Of a stretch of DNA of 64,000 nt, positions 38,301 to 48,421 are shown piece by piece. Where the stretch lies: the NCBI GenBank assembly GCA_001936135.1, contig CP012820.1:1178001-1242000 (forward strand), given 5' to 3'. Origin of the DNA: Saccharomycopsis fibuligera x Saccharomycopsis cf. fibuligera (taxonomy: Eukaryota; Ascomycota; Saccharomycetes; Ascoideales; Saccharomycopsidaceae). Under the pieces are notes generated by a model. That model saw nothing but the letters and a program-made list of their open reading frames with translations. It was not told the origin of the DNA and did not search any database. The stretch's first letter is position 1. Each line of letters starts with the position of its first letter. Position numbers and translations under genes: made by a program.

Positions 38301-38654
38301 ATTATTTTTTTAGCTGTTACTAGACAGCAATAATCCCCATATATAAGAAATGGCCATTTCCAGCAATTTTTCAAATAAATCAAAATGTATTACCAACACC
38401 ATGATTGTGCTGAATTCATCACTGCCTCCATAAGGAGTCCTGTGTTGACGCCCTAGTTACGGTAATCTTCAAATGTATATTGTCTTTGAGGTATGCGCCC
38501 TACAGCTGTCCTTGCAGGCGGCTGTCCCGCCTTTGTGAAGCTTGCGTCCCGCGCAAATTTACCGTTCCATTCCTAAGGTTTAGGAGCCTCATGCACCATA
38601 TTTCTAACATACGCTCCAACGGTACTGCCGCATTCCTGGTGGTACCGTGTGGCA

Positions 38655-38664
38655 TATATAAATA
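38655..38664 (+). promoter_or_regulatory. TATA box of the PIR-type gene
   Basis: TATATAAATA lies about 220 bp upstream of the PIR start codon and matches the yeast TATA consensus. A TATA-containing promoter fits a regulated cell-wall gene. Confidence 0.45.
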
Positions 38665-38885
38665 TATTCGTCTCCATGGTCATTTTAAATAAATGTCCTG
38701 TTTATTTTTTTGCTTCTTCTTGTTCAGCTAGCAAAGCTTATTTCGTACGTTCTTTTCCCTGCAAATTCAAGTGATATTTATATTGAAACTTTTCCATTCA
38801 TTTAATATCCAGTACTGCGCGTTGACACTTCACGAATTCAGTATAACAAAACTAAAACTGATAAAAATTTAATCTATCTTAGAAA

Positions 38886-39863
38886 ATGCAATTGAATAGC
38901 TCAGTATTATCATCCTTGCTTTTTGCATCGACTTCTTTTGCCTTCACTTTTTCTGACAAGGCATGGACCACTTTGAGTGCCTCAGGAGCTCCAGAAGGCG
39001 CACTCACGTCATACTCTTCCAGTTTCGCAATAGCTGTGGTGCCTGTGACTACTGGAACTTGGACTTCAAAAGCAACTGCAGGTGCTGCTCAATTAGAAGC
39101 CGCCTCTAGTTCTCATGAAAGTCAAGCTAATGCTCCTGCTTCTACTGCCGCAATAACTTCTGCTACGTCTACTGCTTCTACAGACGATTCTTCTGACAAA
39201 GATTCCAATTACAAAAAGAGACATTTAATTAAAAGAGAAATCACCACTTTGCTTCGCCGTGATGATTCGACTGCTTCAGATGACAGCATTGCCACTGCTA
39301 CTGCCATCTCCAACGATGATGGTGAGGATGAAGAGGATGAGGATGACAACAATGCTTCTGCTTCTGCTTCTGCTTCCGCTTCTGCCTCAACATCAAGTAC
39401 AGATTCCGACTCCACATCCACTGACGCCGACTCTAGCTATTCCTCTTCTTTTAACTCTAGTAATGCTGCCGGAGTTTCCCCTTCTTTCAACTCCAGTAAT
39501 GCTGCAGCAGTTTCCTCTTCATATTCCTCAGATGGAAGCAGCACCATAGATCCAATCAGCACTGTTTCTTGCGCTAAAAACGGTACTTTGTCAATGACTT
39601 TGAAGGATGGTATTTTAGAAGACTCCAAAGGCCGCATTGGTGCTATCGTGTCCAACAGACAATTCCAATTTGACGGCCCACCACAGTCTGGTACTATTTA
39701 TGCAAACGGTTGGAGACTTACTAAGGATGGTTATTTGGCTATTGGTAGTACGGAAGTTTTCTACAGATGTTTGTCTGGTGGTTTCTACAATTTGTACGAT
39801 CAAAACGTTGCTTATCAGTGTACCCCAATCCGTTTACTTGCAACTGGTTTCGCGGACTGTTAA
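38886..39863 (+). CDS. PIR-family cell-wall protein lacking Pir repeats
   Basis: The 325-residue secreted protein has a signal peptide (about 1-18), a Ser/Ala-rich segment, Kex2-type dibasic sites at about 110-126 (KKR, KR, RR), an acidic and Ser-rich stretch with two near-identical Phe-Asn-Ser-Ser-Asn-Ala-Ala units, and a C-terminal PIR domain (about 225-325). The PIR domain is clear: [33 protein letters not shown] and four cysteines at 229, 295, 312 and 325. Their spacing (65, 16 and 12 residues between) is the PIR hallmark. The Gln-containing repeat SQIGDGQ(I/V)QA, which makes the alkali-labile ester link to beta-1,3-glucan, is not seen. Attachment may therefore be by disulphides, as in other repeat-poor PIR proteins. 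It diverges from the GPI-protein gene. Confidence 0.9.
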   Translation: MQLNSSVLSSLLFASTSFAFTFSDKAWTTLSASGAPEGALTSYSSSFAIAVVPVTTGTWTSKATAGAAQLEAASSSHESQANAPASTAAITSATSTASTDDSSDKDSNYKKRHLIKREITTLLRRDDSTASDDSIATATAISNDDGEDEEDEDDNNASASASASASASTSSTDSDSTSTDADSSYSSSFNSSNAAGVSPSFNSSNAAAVSSSYSSDGSSTIDPISTVSCAKNGTLSMTLKDGILEDSKGRIGAIVSNRQFQFDGPPQSGTIYANGWRLTKDGYLAIGSTEVFYRCLSGGFYNLYDQNVAYQCTPIRLLATGFADC

Positions 39864-40130
39864 AATTGTCAGACATGCTAATCAAATAATCTCACATACT
39901 CCATTAACTTATCACATTCATGCTTCCACTAACGACCCTTCTTGCAAACAATCTTATCTCAGTCAGTTTTTCAGTTCGTTTTCTTCACCTTTTTTTTACT
40001 TTTACTATTTTTTTATGTTAAATTTTTACGTATGTTCCCCATTTTTTTTCACCAGCACTATAGATCTTCAATTTAATCTCATTAATACTCAATTTTTGTT
40101 AAAAGTTGTACTGTAGAACATGTGCTCAGC

Positions 40131-40168
40131 TACTGGCTTACGGTAATTCCCATTACCGTAGTCCAGTA
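40131..40168. repeat. 17-bp-arm hairpin with 4-nt loop
   Basis: Arms 40131-40147 and 40152-40168 pair at 15 of 17 positions around a TCCC loop. It lies between the PIR 3' end and the BPH1 promoter. No T-run follows directly, and yeast genes do not use bacterial-type terminators, so a role in DNA or RNA structure is speculative. Confidence 0.65.
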
Positions 40169-40336
40169 TGATCCGTATCTTTTTTGCCCTTAGTACCGTT
40201 TCATTGGATCTTTGGGCGTGACAGGAAAAGCAAGAATAAATACGCAGCGCACCCATGGTACGCGCCTGCTGCACGTGAAGTATCTCATTGATAGCTGGGA
40301 AAAGAAGTAGTCTATGGGATAGTACGGGCTGTCATC

Positions 40337-40429
40337 ATGTCAGAGGAATCCATTTCTGGCATTGCAGGTCTCCACGCCACCGAAGAAAAATTGTCTATAG
40401 GATATTCCAGTGCAATTGCATCCAATTGA
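40337..40429 (+). other. Possible upstream ORF of BPH1 (30 codons)
   Basis: ATG at 40337 opens a frame that stops with TGA at 40427-40429, 74 nt before the BPH1 ATG. If it lies within the transcript it could dampen BPH1 translation. Whether the leader extends this far cannot be seen. Confidence 0.25.
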
Positions 40430-40503
40430 TTCAGCTCAAAAGAACATTGAAAACATTCTGATCTCAAAGTATTTGAACCACTGTCGATAGCTGTGGCTCC
40501 ACA

Positions 40504-43500
40504 ATGGCTTCTCAGGACATGTCAGTTTATGACAGTATAAATAGTTTGATTCTGAACATTGAGCTAAACAGAAGAACTATAACCTCAATCGCTTCAGAAT
40601 CTACTGAGATTAGGGAAAGCCCTCACACAGTTATCTTCTTTTTGTTTGCAAAACTCTTAGGTGTGGAAAACATTACTGTGGAGGATTCTACTTCCTTGTC
40701 CAATCTTGCAATCTCAGGTCAGCAGGACAACAGATCAATCGGCAGTAATAGTGTCAACACGTTAAAAGAGGATACTACAGCTAGCACCATCGGCTTGCAA
40801 AATAACATATTCCTCAATGATGAGTTTCTTAGAAACTGGATCAAAAGCAAACACTACGACATTACAAATAAATTAAGCGATATAATTGGCAGTTTACAAG
40901 GCAGCGAAAGCACTAGTACCTTCAATAATATACTCTCTGTTAATGATAGCGATTTAGTCAATTACTTCATACAATTGTATTCCAAATTTGCAGATAATAC
41001 ATACTCTTTACTTCAATCACATAATAATCAGGAAAAGAGGGTTGAAGCCTTTTTACTTTTGATCTTTGAACTTGCCCTCCTGTTGGACCATACTATTCTT
41101 CATCCACAATCAAACCATGTAACGATACTTGGCCCAGATGTGCAGCATACGACCCCTGACACAGATCACAAAGACATACTATTCGACGATAATGTCACAG
41201 ATTTGGAAACAGTAAGACTCAACTTGAAAATTTTTATATTAGAAGCGTACTTCCAGCTCGCTCTCATCTCTCCAATAAACAAACTTTTACTCTCGCAAAG
41301 CAAAATATCTGATTTGATAATTGAACAGTTAACAGACATTGTCAATCAGGTCGTTCAGGCGAAAAATAAATCGGATCAGATAGATGAGACTACGTTAATA
41401 TATTTTCAAATACTATTCAAACTATACTTGCTACTTGCGGAAGTGGGATCAATAGATTACAAGCTTTTTCTTGAGTATTTGAAAAAAATAATTGTACTTA
41501 ACGACCAGTTATCAAAGAAAAGAAATGTACTTTTTGAAAATCCAGAAGCAATAAATATAAAGATAGATATGTATATAAGGTTCTTTAGCCTTTTGCTCCA
41601 GAATTTTGAAAAGCTTAACGATAGTTCCAACATCTCCGTTACTCATTTTTCCAGATTAAAGAATCGTGAAATTTTACTCACGCCTTTCAACTTTCTCATT
41701 TTCCCAATGCAATCCTATGTAGACTTCAACAATTTGAAGTTATCTCAAGATGGCTTTACATTACAAATGTGGGTACAGTTCACCTACCGGAATGACGGCA
41801 CTTTTGAGACACATAACATTGGTGGATACGAACTGATCGATTCCATTGTCAACCCTCCATTTCCTGGCGCGCTACCAAATACATCATTGCTGTCATTCAC
41901 ATCGATATCATCAAACCCTTCCTCTGACTCTTGTGCAAACTCTTTGCCATTTGTTAATTTGATAAATTGCAAAAAGCAAGTATTCTGGCAACTAGCATTG
42001 GATAAAAAAGAAAATGTCATAGTATTACAAGTTAAAGATTCAAATGGCTTTACCGCTCAGCGAAAGTTCACAAACTTTCCATTAGATTTTAACAGCTGTG
42101 ACAATATTCAAGATGAGCCATCAGATTCGGCTTCTGAGGCAAACATTGAAAAAGGCCAAAGCAGAAGTCTGTTCTGCAAAACAAAATTTTATAACATTGT
42201 CATCATTCACAAGCTTAATTCTCACGGAAAAGATAAGTTTAAGCCTTCAAAAGTGCATTTAATTGTGGATGGTCAATTCACCCAGTCTGTAACTGTACCA
42301 ATAAGTAGTATACAAACATATAAATCGGATATTTCTGTCAGATTCGGGAATCTCTCAATACCGACGAAAACAAACATCAAGCCATCTCAAGAAAGCTTAA
42401 TTAATGATACTAGTCTTCCAGGACAAGTTGAAGACCAAAGTTATGTTAACTTCAACAATTTGCTATTGATAAATAAAATTCAGCCCCATCAGTGGATTAT
42501 TTTAAATTACTTTTTGGGATACAACTACCACCATAATTATAAGGACTTGAACTTGATAAATAAATTTTTGGGATACAAAACCTTCACTCTTTTTGAACTC
42601 AAATCAAAGGAGTTAAGACTAAATTATGATCAAGGAATGTCAGAAGGAAAAGAATTCGAAGATAATTACGAGTCCATGAACACCAACCTATTGAACCAGT
42701 CATTAAAAAATGATAATGCTGGACTTTTAAACAAAAGTTTCGGTAAAATTCAAAAAAAGCCACACGCAGAGAAATCAATTGCGTTCAATTTAAACTTTGT
42801 TCTCGTTGGTGACGATTCGATATTACTCAATTTTCATGCAAGAAATGTTGTGCATGATAAACAAAAACTTGGAATCAAGTTAGCTTCAAAAACAAACCAG
42901 GATGAGTTTATATCTAGCAAATTTGTTTCTTTTAATAGCTCGAATCCTTCTTCCGATAGAAGCAGCTTGATATCGAGAAAGCAAACAGGCTCATACATAT
43001 TAAACACCGTATTTAATTCAGTAAACAACTTGGAGATAAACAGCAGATTTTTTGGGGAAATTAATGCTAGCGGCAAGATTATTAACTATCAATCAAATTC
43101 CAATACTTTGTTCAACTTTTTCAATTCTGTGGATGGTATCACAGTTATTCTCAAACTCATAGAGTCGATCAATGCCGATACTGACGACAGTAACGAACTT
43201 AAGATAAACCAAGAAAGGTTAGTGATTTTATTGCGGATGCTAATATCTTTAATCTCACATAATCATGTTTTTGCAAGAGAAATGGAAGAGAAAGCAGGCT
43301 ATCATATTTTGTCAATTATTTTGAAGAATAAAAAAAGGTTGTGTGTTCTAAAAGTATTAGACACCATTTTGGACTTCGTAGGATATGACCATGAAAACCC
43401 TGTGGAATCTGTCATTGATAATTCAGTTGCTTACAAATCTTTGATTGTTGATTTTGATATCTGGAAAGATACGGATAAGGAGACTTTCAAATTCTTGTTG

Positions 43501-46500
43501 TTCCAGTTTACAGTTTTTAGTCAAGATAGTAAGTATCATGAGTACAATGTTAACAAAATTGTGAAGATGAAAATCATAAAGCGATTTGTTCAGTGCTTGA
43601 AATCAAATGTATTTACTGAGGAGTTTCTACCTTCAGTTTCTAATACCTTATTGATCCTCATAAAGTCAAACCCAACCACGGAGATCTTTTATTCGCTATC
43701 TACCTATATCATTTATGCGCTACAGATAAACAAGAATTTTACAACAGATCCAAATCTTGTGCCGCTTGATAATCCCGAATTACAAAGAAAATGCGGTATA
43801 TGCATTTTGGAATTGCTTGTTCATATTGTCAGTAATTCACCTTCTCAATTTATTTTCAGAAAAATTGTCAAAGCAATCACCGTTAGATGGATATTGCTTC
43901 TAATGGATGATACAAGTGATGACATTGTCAAGATATCTTTGAAGCTTTTAATTAGAATGTTTTCTATGTTAGGCCCAAACTTCTACTCTAATTTCATCCA
44001 AAATAATGGCTTCAAAATACTAAAGAATTTGCTAAAGAAATGGTATAATGATGATGAACTTATTGTCATTATTTTTGCTGCTGTATTTGGAGCATCACAA
44101 TTGGATAACCTTGGTACTGATATTTATGAATATTCAAGGCGGCTTGCTAGAAGAAATTATTCATTGCGAGTATCAATGCCGGAATTTTTGTATTTAATAT
44201 TTGACCTCATAGAAAATTCTATTGAGACTAACATTGACAAGCAACATACATATGATGTTGGCTCGTACAAAAGATTTATCAAATGTGTTCAGTTTGGTTT
44301 TAACCATTTGAACTGTTTACAATTCGCATTCAAAAAAAAGCAGTGGATTTCAAAAATGTGTTTGATTGTTTATAAACTAGAATTGCAAGGTGCACATGAA
44401 ATGAGCCTAGTGCTACAAGAGTTCAAATCAATTCTTGCAAGTATCATTTCTAGTGTGCTCTTTGGAACTGATAGTTTTATGACCATTGAACATTGTCAAG
44501 CAGATTTACTTTCCAAAAAAGTTTTAACTGGAGTAATTTATCCAATAGTAATCAAAGAAGTAAAAACTGCAATTGAAAATGACGATGCCAGACTTAGAAA
44601 GAAAACAGTGTGCAAAAACATTTGCAAATTCCTATTGCAATGCGCAGATTCAACTAACAAGTTTATATGGGAAAGACCAGATTTATTGTCACTACATTTA
44701 ACCTTGTCAACATTTATTGAAAAATACAGCAACAGGTACGAATCGACATCCAGTACTTTGAAAGCACTAAAACGCTACTTGGGAATGCTCACATTGGAAA
44801 GAATGTTCATTTTAGTTTATGCTTTGACCGAAGAAAACAGAGCAGAACTTAAAGACTTGGTAAATACACTCCTTTACAATCAAGAAATGTACTTTTCAAA
44901 AGATACATTTGATTCCAAAAAATTATGTATACTAGTCGTGTTTTTGCTTCAAGCAGTGAAAGAAGACATTGTGCGTGCTCATAGCTCGAATATTATGAAT
45001 GCATTGCGTATTGTGTTTATGTACAGACAACATGATTTTGATAGGGTTAGCCAGCAAATTAACAGCAGCGCAAGCGAGCAAATACTAAGGTTTTTTGAGT
45101 CTCTATTAGTTACCAGTGATGAAATGATTATTGAGCGTTTGGCTACTGACCGTTTTATTAAGGATAGCTTAGAAAAAGCTTTATTTGATTCCTTTGAAAA
45201 GTTTGAAAACACCTTTTTTAATGTTATGTCAATTAAAGATGTTTTGAGAGCCTTGCCTAAAAACACAGAAATAGAAGCGTCGGAAATAAAACTTTTCATC
45301 AATTTCCGAACCGAAAATGTCAATTGGAAGTCTGCAATTATTTCTTCTGAGCTAGCTAAATATTATCGTCACTTTCAAGATCAGCAAGATAATTTTCAAT
45401 TTTTCATTTCGAACTTCAATAAAATGAAACTTGAGGTGTCCAGAATTTTTAAATTGAAGTCACAGCTGAAATGTGGTGTTGACAATATTGAAGGACTTGA
45501 TAGAATTCGCAAAAGAATTGTGCCAAAAGATGATCTTTCCTTTGAAGACCAACTCTTATACAAGATAGAAGTACCAATTGTAAAGGGCCCAACAACGCAG
45601 GATAAACCAATAAAAGAACCATCAACTTTAGACAATACCTTAACAACTCAAATAGAGTTGTTGTCAACAGATGATGCTGAAAACGAAGAAGAAGGTTTCG
45701 AACTTGTTGATGAAGCAGCACTATTTGATAATACCCAAGAAGACAAGAACAGAAAAGTTTTGAGAAGTTTGTTTGTTGGTGACAGAATCAACGATTTATG
45801 GAATGTGAGCCAATTATTAGGTTTGGAAGCCGAAGAGGGAATCTTGATCTTAGGAGAAACGCATTTATACTTGATCGAAAACTACTTTCATTGCCCTAAT
45901 GATGAGGTTGTTGATATTGATGATGCCCCGGTGAATTCCAGAGATCCATACTTGCAGCTCATAACAGGCCAGCCAAAATCAAAAATTCTCAAAAAATCAG
46001 TGAAGACACATAATACAAAGTCATGGGAATTGGAAAAGTTGACTTCTGTTTCTAAAAGGCAATTTTTGCTTCGTGATGTTGCTATTGAATTCTTTTTTGC
46101 CAATGGTAGTAGTTTTTTAATAATTTGCAGAAATTCAAAAGAAAGGGATGCCATTCACAATAAGTTCAGCTCAAGAGCAAAAAATAGTAATATTGACAGC
46201 GATCTATTATCGGCCCTTAAATCAGCAAATTATTCACCAGCCAATACAGTTGCTAGTCAAAACAATAGCAGTTTTGCAATAAAACTTGCCAATGCTATAA
46301 CTTCCAACTTAAATGGGTTTCTGTCAATAACCAAGAAATGGAAAGCAGGGAAAATATCTAACTTTTATTACTTGATGATCGTAAATACAATTGCAGGTAG
46401 AACTTTTAATGATTTGACTCAATATCCCGTTTTCCCGTGGGTTATTGCTGATTATACAAGTAAAGAGTTAGACTTCAATAACCCTAAAACGTACCGTGAC

Positions 46501-48207
46501 TTATCAAAACCAATGGGGGCACAAAATAACAAAAGAGCCCATCAGTTCAAAGAAAGATACGAAGCTCTAGAAAGTTTGAATGACACTAATGCCCCACCAT
46601 TCCACTATGGTACACACTATTCTTCGGCTATGATTGTTACTTCATTTTTGATTAGACTTGAACCATATGTCCAGTCCTACTTGTTGCTTCAAGGTGGAAA
46701 GTTTGACTATGCCGATAGGCTTTTCTACTCTATTGAAAAAGCATGGAATTCTGCTTCCAAGGACAATTATGCGGATGTTAGAGAATTGATTCCAGAATTT
46801 TTCTGCTTGCCAGAATTTCTCACCAATTCAAATAATTTTGAGTTAGGCAAACTCCAGAGTGGCGATACAGTCAGTGATGTTATTCTACCTCCATGGGCAA
46901 ACAATGATCCTAAAATCTTCATTCAAAAGCAAAGAGAAGCATTAGAGAGCCCTTATGTTTCTGCCCATTTGCATGAATGGATTGATTTGGTGTTTGGGTG
47001 TAAGCAAAAGGGACAACCTGCAATTGACGCTAAAAATGTGTTTCATCATTTGAGTTATCATGGGGCAATTAATTTGGATGATATTGATGACGAAATTGAA
47101 CTTCGTGCAATGACAGGAATCATTCACAACTTTGGACAAACTCCGCTCCAGATTTTTTCAAAACCTCATCCACAACGCGACGTTGTTCAATGTCCGAGCC
47201 TCGAAGTGTTTAGATTATCAGATATTCCTACTATTGAAAAAAGTGTCAAGTTGCCGGTGAGCCGTATTGAGCTTGGATTAAAAACCTCTAATAGTGGCTT
47301 GTCTTGGAAAGGACGCGTCAAACTATATTCCACCGAAGATAACTTAAGAATTCAAGGTGGCTTTTCACAATCCTCATTATCAGTTAACGGTCGGATATTC
47401 GAAAGTTTGCACCCTGGGGACATACAGGTTTTAGTTCCTATTGGAGAACGTAGTTTCATTACCGGATCAGACGATGGAACTATCAATGTTTGGAAATTCC
47501 CAGTGAGGGCATCTAAATTTATAACTTTCAATAACTCGCCAATTTTGTCACAACTCAAGTTTCAAGAAGAATTGGAATTTAAAAATACTCTAAGAGGTCA
47601 TTTAAGCCCAATTGTGGACATTAAAGTATCCCGTGCGTTCAATGTTGCAGTGAGTTTGGATGCTATGGGAGTTGTCTATGTTTGGGATTTGGTAAGATCT
47701 AAATTTATTAGAGAAGTTGCGGTCAGCAACCATCAAAAAAGAATCAAGTACGTTAATGTTTCTAATACTACAGGTATTATTGCCATTGCTTCAGATTACT
47801 GTCTAAGCCTTTATACAATAAACGGTGAATTTATTGCCTCGGAACCGTCAAAAGACAAAATTACTAGCATCTCATTTCCAGATAAGAAAAAGCCGGTTGT
47901 CAACAGTTTTGATCAAGTGAAGTTTGAAGAAACCCATGAATTTTGGCTTGACAGCCAAATAACTTTGGTCTGTACTGCTCGGGGAGTAGCAATATATTCT
48001 TTGAAATTGATAGATAGCAGTTGGAATATTCACTTAATTGCTAACTTTAAGGTCAGAGACAAAGATGGCGCTGTGATCAATGATAACAGTTTCATTACTT
48101 GCGTTGAAATGAACTTAAAGTCAGCGGTCGACGAAAAAGGTAATATATACGGAACAGGTGAAATTGCAGCTGGTGATTCTAACGGGAATATGATTCTATG
48201 GTCTTGA
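40504..48207 (+). CDS. BPH1: BEACH-WD40 protein Bph1
   Basis: The 2567-residue protein has a large helical, ARM-like N-terminal region with a ConA-like insert (around 415-600, LKLSQDGFTLQMWVQFT). It is followed by a PH-like domain (about 1750-1880), a BEACH domain (about 1945-2240) and C-terminal WD40 repeats (about 2290-2567). BEACH signatures are FYYLMIVNTIAGRTFNDLTQYPVFPW split by motif, FHYGTHYSS and IPEFFCLPEF. WD units include FITGSDDGTINVWKF and VVYVWDL. S. cerevisiae Bph1 (2167 residues) is the LYST/Chediak-Higashi homologue and acts in vacuolar sorting and cell-wall protein trafficking. Length and domain order fit orthology. The reading frame is intact through 7.7 kb. Confidence 0.96.
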   Translation: MASQDMSVYDSINSLILNIELNRRTITSIASESTEIRESPHTVIFFLFAKLLGVENITVEDSTSLSNLAISGQQDNRSIGSNSVNTLKEDTTASTIGLQNNIFLNDEFLRNWIKSKHYDITNKLSDIIGSLQGSESTSTFNNILSVNDSDLVNYFIQLYSKFADNTYSLLQSHNNQEKRVEAFLLLIFELALLLDHTILHPQSNHVTILGPDVQHTTPDTDHKDILFDDNVTDLETVRLNLKIFILEAYFQLALISPINKLLLSQSKISDLIIEQLTDIVNQVVQAKNKSDQIDETTLIYFQILFKLYLLLAEVGSIDYKLFLEYLKKIIVLNDQLSKKRNVLFENPEAINIKIDMYIRFFSLLLQNFEKLNDSSNISVTHFSRLKNREILLTPFNFLIFPMQSYVDFNNLKLSQDGFTLQMWVQFTYRNDGTFETHNIGGYELIDSIVNPPFPGALPNTSLLSFTSISSNPSSDSCANSLPFVNLINCKKQVFWQLALDKKENVIVLQVKDSNGFTAQRKFTNFPLDFNSCDNIQDEPSDSASEANIEKGQSRSLFCKTKFYNIVIIHKLNSHGKDKFKPSKVHLIVDGQFTQSVTVPISSIQTYKSDISVRFGNLSIPTKTNIKPSQESLINDTSLPGQVEDQSYVNFNNLLLINKIQPHQWIILNYFLGYNYHHNYKDLNLINKFLGYKTFTLFELKSKELRLNYDQGMSEGKEFEDNYESMNTNLLNQSLKNDNAGLLNKSFGKIQKKPHAEKSIAFNLNFVLVGDDSILLNFHARNVVHDKQKLGIKLASKTNQDEFISSKFVSFNSSNPSSDRSSLISRKQTGSYILNTVFNSVNNLEINSRFFGEINASGKIINYQSNSNTLFNFFNSVDGITVILKLIESINADTDDSNELKINQERLVILLRMLISLISHNHVFAREMEEKAGYHILSIILKNKKRLCVLKVLDTILDFVGYDHENPVESVIDNSVAYKSLIVDFDIWKDTDKETFKFLLFQFTVFSQDSKYHEYNVNKIVKMKIIKRFVQCLKSNVFTEEFLPSVSNTLLILIKSNPTTEIFYSLSTYIIYALQINKNFTTDPNLVPLDNPELQRKCGICILELLVHIVSNSPSQFIFRKIVKAITVRWILLLMDDTSDDIVKISLKLLIRMFSMLGPNFYSNFIQNNGFKILKNLLKKWYNDDELIVIIFAAVFGASQLDNLGTDIYEYSRRLARRNYSLRVSMPEFLYLIFDLIENSIETNIDKQHTYDVGSYKRFIKCVQFGFNHLNCLQFAFKKKQWISKMCLIVYKLELQGAHEMSLVLQEFKSILASIISSVLFGTDSFMTIEHCQADLLSKKVLTGVIYPIVIKEVKTAIENDDARLRKKTVCKNICKFLLQCADSTNKFIWERPDLLSLHLTLSTFIEKYSNRYESTSSTLKALKRYLGMLTLERMFILVYALTEENRAELKDLVNTLLYNQEMYFSKDTFDSKKLCILVVFLLQAVKEDIVRAHSSNIMNALRIVFMYRQHDFDRVSQQINSSASEQILRFFESLLVTSDEMIIERLATDRFIKDSLEKALFDSFEKFENTFFNVMSIKDVLRALPKNTEIEASEIKLFINFRTENVNWKSAIISSELAKYYRHFQDQQDNFQFFISNFNKMKLEVSRIFKLKSQLKCGVDNIEGLDRIRKRIVPKDDLSFEDQLLYKIEVPIVKGPTTQDKPIKEPSTLDNTLTTQIELLSTDDAENEEEGFELVDEAALFDNTQEDKNRKVLRSLFVGDRINDLWNVSQLLGLEAEEGILILGETHLYLIENYFHCPNDEVVDIDDAPVNSRDPYLQLITGQPKSKILKKSVKTHNTKSWELEKLTSVSKRQFLLRDVAIEFFFANGSSFLIICRNSKERDAIHNKFSSRAKNSNIDSDLLSALKSANYSPANTVASQNNSSFAIKLANAITSNLNGFLSITKKWKAGKISNFYYLMIVNTIAGRTFNDLTQYPVFPWVIADYTSKELDFNNPKTYRDLSKPMGAQNNKRAHQFKERYEALESLNDTNAPPFHYGTHYSSAMIVTSFLIRLEPYVQSYLLLQGGKFDYADRLFYSIEKAWNSASKDNYADVRELIPEFFCLPEFLTNSNNFELGKLQSGDTVSDVILPPWANNDPKIFIQKQREALESPYVSAHLHEWIDLVFGCKQKGQPAIDAKNVFHHLSYHGAINLDDIDDEIELRAMTGIIHNFGQTPLQIFSKPHPQRDVVQCPSLEVFRLSDIPTIEKSVKLPVSRIELGLKTSNSGLSWKGRVKLYSTEDNLRIQGGFSQSSLSVNGRIFESLHPGDIQVLVPIGERSFITGSDDGTINVWKFPVRASKFITFNNSPILSQLKFQEELEFKNTLRGHLSPIVDIKVSRAFNVAVSLDAMGVVYVWDLVRSKFIREVAVSNHQKRIKYVNVSNTTGIIAIASDYCLSLYTINGEFIASEPSKDKITSISFPDKKKPVVNSFDQVKFEETHEFWLDSQITLVCTARGVAIYSLKLIDSSWNIHLIANFKVRDKDGAVINDNSFITCVEMNLKSAVDEKGNIYGTGEIAAGDSNGNMILWS

Positions 48208-48421
48208 AAAAGTTTATACAAGAATTAAATAAAGTTACAAGTATTGTCCTGAAGATGTAAGAAAAAGGCGACTCTTTTTGGCGTTGCTGTCATCGCACAT
48301 CGTTGTGCATTGAGGATCATACATTATATTCCGGTAATGTTCATGTGATATTCGGTGATAGAATCAGATCAGTAAGCGAAAACGCAAAAAACGGGAAAAA
48401 TGAAAGTAAAAAATATTAGAG

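Larger units (their letters stand above)
34918..38885. other. 4-kb gene-free interval between two divergent cell-wall genes
   Basis: This is the longest gene-free stretch in the window. It holds an exact 20-bp direct repeat (35256-35275 and 35283-35302), a TG dinucleotide run (35304-35331), a 26-A run (36889-36914), and TATA-like elements close to each divergent gene (35061-35067 minus; 38655-38664 plus). No frame has a recognisable family. Long divergent promoters are common for regulated wall genes. I saw no large inverted repeat of centromeric type, but could not search exhaustively. Confidence 0.5.
39864..40503. other. Intergenic interval, PIR gene to BPH1
   Basis: T-rich 3' sequence is followed by the BPH1 promoter. 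It contains a strong hairpin (40131-40168) and a 30-codon upstream ORF (40337-40429). No other gene is seen. Confidence 0.5.

Noticed and set aside
34918-38885. Centromere call for the 4-kb gene-free interval
   Set aside because: No large inverted repeats or other centromere hallmarks were visible, so it is kept only as a question among the findings.
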